A stretch of DNA of 6,022 bases from an uncultured Eubacteriales bacterium. Its GTDB lineage: Bacteria > Bacillota > Clostridia > Oscillospirales > Acutalibacteraceae. The stretch covers positions 1 to 6,022 of the forward strand of contig CAKUME010000077.1 in the NCBI GenBank assembly GCA_934667575.1, in the 5' to 3' direction. Below the pieces are notes generated by a model, which saw only the letters and a list, made by a program, of their open reading frames with translations, had not been told where the DNA came from and made no database searches. This document shows positions 1 to 5,558 of this stretch, piece by piece. Every line of letters begins with the position of its first letter. Positions within the stretch are counted from its first letter, which is position 1. The translations under genes and the position numbers were made by a program.

Positions 1-22
1 CTGTATGACTGGGTTCATACAG
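1..22 (-). other. Inverted repeat beyond the 3' end of the bile salt hydrolase gene, possible terminator stem
   Basis: Bases 1-8 (CTGTATGA) are perfectly complementary to bases 15-22 (TCATACAG), with a 6-base loop. The repeat lies 20 bases past the hydrolase stop codon on the minus strand, where a transcription terminator would be expected. The stem is AT-rich, and any T-run that should follow lies outside the window, so terminator function is an inference that cannot be settled here. Confidence 0.35.
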
Positions 23-42
23 GCGCTTTGCGATGGGGCGGG

Positions 43-1017
43 TCAGTGAATCTGCCGAATCTGCGTTTCGGTTTCCATCGGGAATGAGATTAACGACGTG
101 CCGGATGCGTCTTCGGGGCGCAAACACACTGCCGAGATCTGCGGGTTATTATAGGTGATATAATAATACGTTTTGGTTGCTGCGCTGCAGCAGCTGGAAT
201 AAATCGTGTATTCGCATGCGCCATCCGCAAGCCGGCAGCATCCGCGCTGCTGTGCCACGGAGCCGAGAATGTGGAAAAACTGGGTGACGCTTTCCGTTTC
301 GCCGCTGCCGGACACGGAATTGGCCCGCACAAACGCCGCCCGCACAAACCGCGACTGCGACGACAAATCGCCGGGCAGTCCGATCGCGCCCATGCCGCGG
401 CTATACTCCGCAAGCGGCAGCTCGCCGCCAAATCGGTTCTGCGGCGGCGCTGCGCTCAGCGACTGATAATTATTCAGTGCAAACAGCTGCATGGGAAATG
501 GCGGATTGTTCGTGAGCACTCCGGCCGGATCATCGTAGATGTGCACGCCATTGGCGTCGCTTTCGAGCACAATGCAGTCGTGTGCGTCAGCGATCATCCA
601 ATGCAGCTGTGCCGTCGGCATTCCCTCACAAAACGGGTCGCCGGTGATATTGAGCTGCGCGAGCAGCGGCCGAGCCTCGGCCACGGTGGCACATTGCCGC
701 AGCAGCCACGGAATTAGCTCAAATTGTGCGACATTATGCTTGTCCGGCAGCGGCGCGCGATATACCGCGTTGCCCACAAAATTCAAGCCCGCCATGCAAA
801 GCCCCGCCTCATTCATCGCATCGTAGTAAAGCGGAAAATCCTGCGCAATGTGCGCCATGCCAATTAGCGCATAGCGTCCATCCGATGCAGACATGTGCCG
901 CATGGAAAACGGAAACAAACGCGGGGTGATTGCAATGCGTTCGCCAAACCCACGCTCATAGTCCAGATTACGGCCAAAATAAAGCCCCTTGGTGCGATAT
1001 ACTGCTGCGGTACACAT
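43..1017 (-). CDS. bsh: Choloylglycine hydrolase family protein, probably bile salt hydrolase
   Basis: A 324-residue N-terminal nucleophile hydrolase (CBAH, PF02275) that would cleave the amide bond of glycine- or taurine-conjugated bile salts, probably in the cytoplasm. The start is placed at the second ATG, so the protein begins Met-Cys; removal of Met exposes Cys2 as the catalytic nucleophile, as the family requires. Other expected active-site residues are visible: Arg16 and Asp19 in FGRNLD, Asn79 in AGLNF, Asn170 in VLTNNP, and an Arg of SRFVR (223-226). Asn79 matches the Asn of bile salt hydrolases rather than the Tyr reported at this position in penicillin V acylase, which favours bile salts. 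Length is normal for the family and no signal peptide is seen. It lies downstream of nfnAB but behind a terminator, so it is probably transcribed separately. The C-terminal part is unusually cysteine-rich (260, 261, 268, 276, 277). The family is certain; the substrate is inferred. Confidence 0.9.
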   Translation of the reverse strand: MCTAAVYRTKGLYFGRNLDYERGFGERIAITPRLFPFSMRHMSASDGRYALIGMAHIAQDFPLYYDAMNEAGLCMAGLNFVGNAVYRAPLPDKHNVAQFELIPWLLRQCATVAEARPLLAQLNITGDPFCEGMPTAQLHWMIADAHDCIVLESDANGVHIYDDPAGVLTNNPPFPMQLFALNNYQSLSAAPPQNRFGGELPLAEYSRGMGAIGLPGDLSSQSRFVRAAFVRANSVSGSGETESVTQFFHILGSVAQQRGCCRLADGACEYTIYSSCCSAATKTYYYITYNNPQISAVCLRPEDASGTSLISFPMETETQIRQIH

Positions 1018-1029
1018 AAAAAACATCTT

Positions 1030-1034
1030 CCTCC
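1030..1034 (-). promoter_or_regulatory. Ribosome binding site that decides the bsh start
   Basis: On the minus strand GGAGG lies only 3 bases before the ATG at 1024-1026 and 12 bases before the ATG at 1015-1017. The first spacing is too short for normal initiation and the second is slightly long. Together with the need for Cys at position 2, this favours the downstream ATG. Confidence 0.65.
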
Positions 1035-1058
1035 GGTACGATCAAATTTCTATCATTT

Positions 1059-1067
1059 ATCTTACCA
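1059..1067 (-). promoter_or_regulatory. Possible extended -10 promoter for bsh
   Basis: On the minus strand TGGTAAGAT is a TGn-type extended -10 hexamer (TAAGAT). It lies in the AT-rich gap between the nfnB terminator and bsh, about 40 bases before the start codon. No good -35 is seen at the right spacing (only TGCATT), so this is a tentative call. Confidence 0.4.
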
Positions 1068-1110
1068 CAGATCGCGGGCAGAATGCACGAACAAACGGTG
1101 AATTCTTTTT

Positions 1111-1160
1111 GAAGAAAAAGCGATTTTGCTCCGACTTTTTTACCGGAGAAAAACCGCTTT
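1111..1160 (-). terminator. Intrinsic terminator of the nfnAB operon
   Basis: Bases 1117-1133 and 1144-1160 form a long imperfect hairpin: 6 pairs (AAAGCG with CGCTTT), one mismatch, 4 A-T pairs, one mismatch, then 5 pairs (CTCCG with CGGAG), with a 10-base loop. Read on the minus strand, the stem runs into TTTTTCTTC. It begins 40 bases after the nfnB stop codon and separates nfnAB from bsh. Confidence 0.75.
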
Positions 1161-1200
1161 GTTTGGATATTTCAAAAGAATTTTGGCTGCAAAACCAAAT

Positions 1201-2625
1201 TTATTTTTTTTGCAAATATTCGTCGATCGCTTGGGCGGCCGTTTTGCCTGCGCCCATCGCCGAAATGACGGTTGCGGCACCCGTGACCGCATCGCCGCCT
1301 GCGAACACGCCGTCGCGCGTGGTGGCGCCGGTTTCTTCTTCCACGATGATGCCGCCGCGGCGGTTCACGTCCAGCCCACGGGTGGTGGATTTGATCAGCG
1401 GGTTCGGCGAAGTGCCGATCGCGATCACCACGGTGTTCACATCCAGCTCGAATTCACTGCCCGCAACCGGAACCGGACGGCGGCGCCCTTTTTCATCCGG
1501 CTCGCCCAGCTCCATGCGGATGCAGCGCAGCCCGGTGACGCAGCCGTTGCGCGGATCGCGCGCGTTGTCGGGATTATGATAGCTGAGCACCTCGACCGGG
1601 TTATTGAGCAGCTTGAATTCAATGCCCTCTTCCATGGCGTGCTCCACTTCTTCTTTGCGCGCAGGCAGCTCCTCCATGGAGCGGCGGTATACGATGTAGA
1701 CCTTTTCGGCGCCCAGACGCAGCGCAGTGCGCGCGGCATCCATGGCCACATTGCCGCCGCCCACCACGGCCACTTTGCCGCCCTTGCTGATCGGCGTGGT
1801 GGGGTTGGGCAGGTAGGCCTTCATCAAATTGCTGCGGGTCAAAAATTCGTTGGCAGAATACACCCCTTTGGCGCTTTCGCCCGGAATGCCCATGAAATTC
1901 GGCAGTCCCGCGCCGCTGCCAATGAACACGGCTTCGTAGCCCTGTTCGAACAGATCGTCCACGGTCAGCGTTTTGCCGATGACCATATTCGTTTTCATTT
2001 CAACGCCCATCGCAGCAAGGTGGTCCACTTCTTTTTGCACGATCGATTTGGGCAGACGGAATTCCGGAATGCCATACACGAGCACGCCGCCCGCCACATG
2101 CAGCGCTTCAAAAATCGTGACGGCGTAGCCCTTTTTGGCCAAGTCGCCCGCGCAGGTCAGGCCGGAGGGACCCGACCCCACAATCGCCACGCGATGGCCG
2201 TTGGGTGCAGGCACGTCCACCTTTGTGTTGTCGTGCGCATTGTGCCAATCGGCCACAAAGCGCTCCAAACGACCGATGCCGACCGGCTCGCCCTTGATGC
2301 CGCGCACGCATTTGGATTCGCACTGCGTTTCCTGCGGACATACGCGGCCGCACACTGCCGGCAGCGAGGAGGTTTGGTGAATAATCTGATACGCGCCCTC
2401 AAAATCCCCCTCACGCACCTTGGCGATGAATTCCGGAATGTGGATGTTCACCGGGCAGCCCGACACACAGGGCATATTTTTGCACGACAGGCAGCGCATT
2501 GCTTCATCAAGCGCCATTTCCTCCGTGTAACCGGTGGTCACTTCGTTAAAATTATGTGCGCGCACCTCCGGCGCCTGCGACGGCATGGGATTCTTTTTGG
2601 GCGACATATTGCGCTGAACCGGCAT
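1201..2625 (-). CDS. nfnB: NfnB: NADPH-binding large subunit of NADH-dependent ferredoxin:NADP+ oxidoreductase (GltD-like)
   Basis: A 474-residue flavoprotein of the glutamate synthase small-subunit family. The N-terminal domain carries two four-cysteine motifs for 4Fe-4S clusters, Cys45/48/53/57 and Cys92/96/102/106. A first dinucleotide fold (VAIVGSGPSG, 146-155) should bind FAD, and a second (VAVVGGGNVAMD, 285-296, followed by YRRS at 313) should bind NADPH. GVFAGGD near 439-445 is the conserved C-terminal FAD contact. In the Nfn complex this subunit holds the bifurcating FAD and exchanges electrons with NADPH and ferredoxin. The start is 2 bases after nfnA ends, and its ribosome binding site (AAAGGAGG, 10 bases upstream) lies within the last nfnA codons, so translation is probably coupled. 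Automatic annotation would often call this glutamate synthase small subunit, but no large glutamate synthase gene is present and the partner is NfnA-like. SudA-type sulfide dehydrogenase is the main alternative name. Confidence 0.88.
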   Translation of the reverse strand: MPVQRNMSPKKNPMPSQAPEVRAHNFNEVTTGYTEEMALDEAMRCLSCKNMPCVSGCPVNIHIPEFIAKVREGDFEGAYQIIHQTSSLPAVCGRVCPQETQCESKCVRGIKGEPVGIGRLERFVADWHNAHDNTKVDVPAPNGHRVAIVGSGPSGLTCAGDLAKKGYAVTIFEALHVAGGVLVYGIPEFRLPKSIVQKEVDHLAAMGVEMKTNMVIGKTLTVDDLFEQGYEAVFIGSGAGLPNFMGIPGESAKGVYSANEFLTRSNLMKAYLPNPTTPISKGGKVAVVGGGNVAMDAARTALRLGAEKVYIVYRRSMEELPARKEEVEHAMEEGIEFKLLNNPVEVLSYHNPDNARDPRNGCVTGLRCIRMELGEPDEKGRRRPVPVAGSEFELDVNTVVIAIGTSPNPLIKSTTRGLDVNRRGGIIVEEETGATTRDGVFAGGDAVTGAATVISAMGAGKTAAQAIDEYLQKK

Positions 2626-2627
2626 GG

Positions 2628-3482
2628 TTACTGCGCCTCCTTTCGAAGCAAATTGCAGGTTTCTTCATATGCATGGCGTTCAAAATCGCGATACATGGTA
2701 CCGCGCTGCATGGCCTCGTCAAAATCGACCTCATAGCCGTTGAAATCCGGCCCATCCACGCAGGCAAATTTGGTCACGCGCTGCCCGTCTTGATGCAGCG
2801 TCAGACGGCAGCCGCCGCACATTCCGGTGCCGTCGATCATGATCGGATTCATCGACACCGTCACCGGCGTGCCCGTGGGGCGCGCCGCTTCCACCACAAA
2901 TTTCATCATAATCAGCGGGCCAATGGTGATAATCATATCAAACTGCGCGCCCTGCGCGAACAGTTCGTTGAGCGACATACACACATTGCCCTTGCGGCCG
3001 TAGGAGCCGTCGTCGGTCATCACGATCAGTTCGTCCGACACTGCGCGGAACTCGTCTTCCAGAATCAGCAGATCCTTGGAGCGGAAGCCGATCACGGAGG
3101 TCACTCGGCAGCCGCGGCGATGCAGTTCCTCCGCAATGGGGTAAGCGATGGCGCAGCCCACGCCGCCGCCCACGATACATACGTTTTTCAGGCCGTCCAG
3201 ATGGGTGGGGGTGCCCAGCGGCCCAACAAAATCCGAAATACATTCGCCTTCGTTTTTGGCATTGAGCAGCGCCGTGGTGGCACCCACGATTTGAAAAATG
3301 ATGCGCACGGTGCCATTTTCCGTGTTGCAGCCCGCCACCGTCAACGGAATGCGTTCGCCGTCGGCATTCACGCGCAGAATAATGAATTGACCCGGCTTCG
3401 CCTTGGCCGCCACATCGGGCGCTTCGATGTCCATCAGGGTCACGGTGGGATTCAGTATTTTTTTGTTTGCAATACGATACAT
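2628..3482 (-). CDS. nfnA: NfnA: NADH-binding small subunit of NADH-dependent ferredoxin:NADP+ oxidoreductase
   Basis: A 284-residue ferredoxin reductase-type protein related to dihydroorotate dehydrogenase electron transfer subunits (PyrK) and SudB. The FAD-binding motif ERIPLT is at 43-48, the nucleotide-binding loop VGGGVG at 104-109, and a 2Fe-2S site near the C-terminus is formed by Asp217 in DGTGMCGGC with Cys222, Cys225 and Cys241. The Asp plus three-Cys arrangement is the one described for NfnA. In the complex it takes electrons from or gives them to NADH through FAD and 2Fe-2S to NfnB. The start is the ATG at 3480-3482, preceded by AAAGGAG with a 7-base gap; the frame stays open 33 codons further upstream, but that stretch has only a TTG start and looks nothing like the family. 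It is the first gene of the nfnAB operon. PyrK is less likely because no pyrD is adjacent and the partner is GltD-like. Confidence 0.87.
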   Translation of the reverse strand: MYRIANKKILNPTVTLMDIEAPDVAAKAKPGQFIILRVNADGERIPLTVAGCNTENGTVRIIFQIVGATTALLNAKNEGECISDFVGPLGTPTHLDGLKNVCIVGGGVGCAIAYPIAEELHRRGCRVTSVIGFRSKDLLILEDEFRAVSDELIVMTDDGSYGRKGNVCMSLNELFAQGAQFDMIITIGPLIMMKFVVEAARPTGTPVTVSMNPIMIDGTGMCGGCRLTLHQDGQRVTKFACVDGPDFNGYEVDFDEAMQRGTMYRDFERHAYEETCNLLRKEAQ

Positions 3483-3511
3483 GATCCGTCTCCTTTGGTG
3501 TCCGTAGAATA

Positions 3512-3526
3512 CAGCCCCAGGGGCTG
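3512..3526. repeat. 15-base palindrome in the nfnA leader
   Basis: CAGCCCC, a central A, then GGGGCTG form a perfect inverted repeat with a one-base centre; in RNA it would fold as 6 pairs with a 3-base loop. It sits in the predicted nfnA leader, 15 bases upstream of the ribosome binding site. It could be an operator or an mRNA hairpin. I do not recognise a known regulator site. Confidence 0.5.
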
Positions 3527-3596
3527 CTGCACAAAAATGCAGATGCAGCGCGGGCATGGACCGATGCGCATGCATCCGCAATTTCGGACTGTTTTT

Positions 3597-3625
3597 ATTT
3601 TAGCACACTTTTTCGCAAAATACAA
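3597..3625 (-). promoter_or_regulatory. Promoter of the nfnAB operon
   Basis: On the minus strand TTGTAT (3620-3625) and TAAAAT (3597-3602) are separated by 17 bases, and the -10 is preceded by TGC, giving an extended -10. Transcription would begin near 3590, leaving a leader of roughly 108 bases before nfnA. It is divergent from the MATE promoter, and the two -35 boxes are 28 bases apart. Confidence 0.65.
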
Positions 3626-3653
3626 ACAGAAATATCCGGAAAAACGAAAAAGC

Positions 3654-3682
3654 TTGCTTTTTTTCTTTGCGCGCGCTATAAT
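3654..3682 (+). promoter_or_regulatory. Promoter of the MATE transporter gene
   Basis: TTGCTT (3654-3659), a 17-base spacer and a perfect TATAAT (3677-3682) form a sigma-A-like promoter. Transcription would start near 3689, giving a leader of about 25 bases that contains the purine-rich ribosome binding region AAGGAAGAAGGAA before the ATG at 3714. Confidence 0.75.
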
Positions 3683-3713
3683 TAGCACAGCCAAAAGGAA
3701 GAAGGAACCCAAG

Positions 3714-5096
3714 ATGAAATTTTTGAAAGATCGGGCGTTTTACCGCGCGTTGTTTGGGCTGACGGTGTCCATTGCGCTGCAAAATCTGCTTGCATACAGC
3801 GTGAATCTGGCCGATAATGTTATGCTGGGCGCATATAGCCAAACCGCGCTTTCGGGCTCCGCCCTATGCAATCAGATCCAGTTTCTGCTGCAAATGATGG
3901 TTTCGGGAGCAGCCGAGGGCTTGGTCGTGCTGGCGTCGCAGTATTGGGGCCAGCGCCGCGTTGCGCCCATTCCGCCCATTGTGGGCGCGGCACTGCGCTT
4001 TTCGGTGCTGTTGTCGGCCGCGTTGTTGGCAATGGCGGCGCTGTGGCCGGAATTCTGCTTGGGGCTGATTACCTCCGAGCAGGCGGTGATCATGGAGGGC
4101 GCCCGTTATCTGCGCATTGTGTGCTGGACATATGTGATTTTTGCCGTTACGCAAACGCTGATCGCGGCGCTGCGTGCGGTGGGCATTGTGCGCATTGGTT
4201 ATGTTATTTCGTTTTCTACGCTGTGCATCAACGTGGCGTTGAACAGCTGCCTCATCTTTGGCAAGCTGGGCTGTCCGGAGCTGGGCGTGCGCGGTGCGGC
4301 GATTGCCACACTCGTTTCGCGCTGCGTGGAGCTGGTGATCGTCGTGTGCTATATTCTGCACGGCCACAATCCGCTGACGCTGACACTGCGCAAGCTGCTC
4401 ATCCCCGATCGCGGTTATGTGAAGGATTACTACCACACCTCGGTGCCGCTCTTTTTGAATCAGGCGCAGTGGGGATTGGCACAGCTGGTGCAAACCGCTG
4501 TGCTGGCGCATCTGGGCGAGGCGGCCATCGCGGCCAATTCGGTGGCCACCATTGTGTTTCAGATCGTTTCGGTGGTGGTGTATGGCACGGCGAGTGCCAG
4601 CGGGCTGCTGGTGGGGCAAACCATCGGTGCAGGGCAGCTGGATCGTTTGCGCCCGATGGTGCATAGCCTGCTGCTGATTTTTGCGGCAAACGGCGTGGCG
4701 GCCGGTGCGGTCATTTTTTTCATCCGGCGGCCCATTTTGTCGCTCTATGCACTCACGCCGGAAGCTCATGCGCTCGCCATGCAGTTCATGTTCATTCTCT
4801 CGGTCACGGTGGTCGGCACAGCCATTCAAATGGCCGCCGACTCCGGTATCATCCGGGGCGGCGGCGACACCCGGTTCAGCGCACGAATGAATTTTTTCAG
4901 CATGTGGTTCATCGTGGTGCCGGGCGCTGCGCTTGCGGCGTTCGTGTTCAATGCGCCGATCGGCGTGGTGTTTTTCCTGCTCAAATGGGATCAGCTGTAT
5001 AAGATCATCCCGGTGATGATCCACCTGTTCCGCTGGAAATGGCCGCGTGTGTTGGTTCGTCCGGCAGCTGCCGATTTCGGTGCCGAAAAAACATAA
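3714..5096 (+). CDS. MATE family efflux transporter
   Basis: A 460-residue integral membrane protein of the multidrug and toxic compound extrusion family (MatE, PF01554), which exports cationic drugs or metabolites in exchange for Na+ or H+. Hydrophobic segments run through the whole protein, consistent with twelve helices in two related halves. The halves show matching family motifs: SQYWGQ (75-80) after the second helix and GQTIGAG (301-307) in the second half. Asp34 in LADNVMLG is in the position of the conserved acidic residue of helix 1, and RGGGDTRF (381-388) is typical of the family. The frame is open far upstream, but the start is set at the ATG after the promoter and ribosome binding site; the upstream extension is antisense to nfnA. 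It stands alone between a divergent operon and an independently promoted T-box gene, so the context gives no hint of substrate. The subfamily cannot be told from the sequence alone. Confidence 0.93.
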   Translation: MKFLKDRAFYRALFGLTVSIALQNLLAYSVNLADNVMLGAYSQTALSGSALCNQIQFLLQMMVSGAAEGLVVLASQYWGQRRVAPIPPIVGAALRFSVLLSAALLAMAALWPEFCLGLITSEQAVIMEGARYLRIVCWTYVIFAVTQTLIAALRAVGIVRIGYVISFSTLCINVALNSCLIFGKLGCPELGVRGAAIATLVSRCVELVIVVCYILHGHNPLTLTLRKLLIPDRGYVKDYYHTSVPLFLNQAQWGLAQLVQTAVLAHLGEAAIAANSVATIVFQIVSVVVYGTASASGLLVGQTIGAGQLDRLRPMVHSLLLIFAANGVAAGAVIFFIRRPILSLYALTPEAHALAMQFMFILSVTVVGTAIQMAADSGIIRGGGDTRFSARMNFFSMWFIVVPGAALAAFVFNAPIGVVFFLLKWDQLYKIIPVMIHLFRWKWPRVLVRPAAADFGAEKT

Positions 5097-5115
5097 AAAA
5101 ATTTGCGTCAACCTC

Positions 5116-5144
5116 TTGACATCGCGAATAGAATGTGATATCAT
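5116..5144 (+). promoter_or_regulatory. Promoter of the T-box/trpX transcript
   Basis: A perfect TTGACA (5116-5121), a 17-base spacer and TATCAT (5139-5144), with TGA just before the -10. This is the strongest promoter match in the window. The start would be near 5151, just before the T-box stem I. The -35 begins only 20 bases after the MATE stop codon. Confidence 0.85.
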
Positions 5145-5375
5145 AACAACAATATCAAAACAAACCGATGAATAAGAGTAGTACCTTTATTTGAACGTAC
5201 CCAGAGAGTCGCGGGCGGTGCAATCGCGGCAACGCAGAATAAAGTGAATGGACTTATGAGGGTGGCCGAAAGCAAATTCGTTTGTAAGTAGTAGCCAACG
5301 GGAACCGTGCCCGTTATCCAAACGGCTTATGTGATTGCATAAGAACTGAGTGGGCGGCAAAAGATGTCGTCAATT

Positions 5376-5408
5376 TGGGTGGTACCGCAGGAATTACAAC
5401 CTGTCCCA
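5376..5408 (+). promoter_or_regulatory. T-box antiterminator element
   Basis: TGGG (5376-5379) pairs with CCCA (5405-5408). The 7-base bulge TGGTACC (5380-5386) follows, and GCAGG (5387-5391) pairs with CCTGT (5400-5404, one G-U pair) around an 8-base loop. The bulge starts TGGT, whose first four bases would pair with the tRNA acceptor end. Its 3' strand is the 5' strand of the terminator, so the two folds exclude each other. Confidence 0.9.
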
Positions 5409-5431
5409 TAGCAATATGGGGCAGGTTTTTT
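5400..5431 (+). terminator. T-box intrinsic terminator
   Basis: An 11-pair hairpin (CCTGTCCCATA with TATGGGGCAGG, one U-G pair, loop GCAA) is followed directly by six T residues. It would stop transcription before trpX when charged tRNA is plentiful and the antiterminator does not form. Confidence 0.95.
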
Positions 5432-5558
5432 GTTTGCTCCGGAAAGGGGAAATGCCGCATGGCAATGCAGAACCGGCGATGGCGAAGCGAAATCCGTTTT
5501 TTAAGCCATCCACAATTTTGAACATGATCCATTGTATTTTTGAAAGGACTGTATTGAT

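Larger units (their letters stand above)
5164..5431 (+). promoter_or_regulatory. T-box riboswitch (tRNA-sensing leader), probably tRNA-Trp
   Basis: All standard parts can be traced. Stem I base: ACC 5164-5166 with GGT 5261-5263, a GATGA/GAG kink-turn, then ATAAG 5172-5176 with CTTAT 5253-5257. Specifier loop: AGTAGTA on the 5' side and TGAATGGA (5245-5252) on the 3' side. Above it are CTTTATT 5185-5191 with AATAAAG 5238-5244, CGT with ACG, the AGAGAG bulge (5203-5208), and the apical GGCGGTGCAAT loop closed by CGCG. Stem II: GGC 5264-5266 with GCC 5294-5296, with the GAA/AGTA S-turn. Stem III: AACGGG 5297-5302 with CCCGTT 5310-5315. A further hairpin joins 5326-5331 to 5338-5343. The T-box motif is at 5376-5388. 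Uncharged tRNA would stabilise the antiterminator and switch on the downstream gene. The specifier is most likely TGG (5249-5251) given the trpX-like target; GGA (5250-5252) is the alternative. The T-box call is firm, the amino acid less so. Confidence 0.95.

Noticed and set aside
1126..2736. 536-codon plus-strand open frame opposite nfnB
   Set aside because: It is the shadow of nfnB in GC-rich DNA, His- and Arg-rich with no recognisable domain.
3483..3581. 33-codon N-terminal extension of nfnA
   Set aside because: It would need a TTG start, has no ribosome binding site, covers the predicted leader, and does not match the family, whereas the ATG at 3480-3482 has AAAGGAG at good spacing.
2556..3713. 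Open frame upstream of the MATE start that would give an 846-residue protein
   Set aside because: It runs antisense to nfnA, is rich in His, Arg and Ala as expected of a shadow frame, and the MATE gene has its own promoter and ribosome binding site at 3654-3713.
5076..5100. Small inverted repeat (TTCG/CGAA) at the end of the MATE gene followed by A-runs
   Set aside because: The stem is only 4 pairs, lies within the coding sequence, and is followed by A rather than T on the plus strand, so it does not fit a MATE terminator.
3864..5144. 426-codon minus-strand open frame opposite the MATE gene
   Set aside because: Composition is dominated by His, Arg, Gln and Asn, with no domain and no promoter or ribosome binding site; it mirrors the MATE codons.
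5350..5451. Longer version of the short ORF running through the T-box terminator
   Set aside because: It covers the antiterminator and terminator, which are clearly RNA structure; only the part after 5452 is worth considering.
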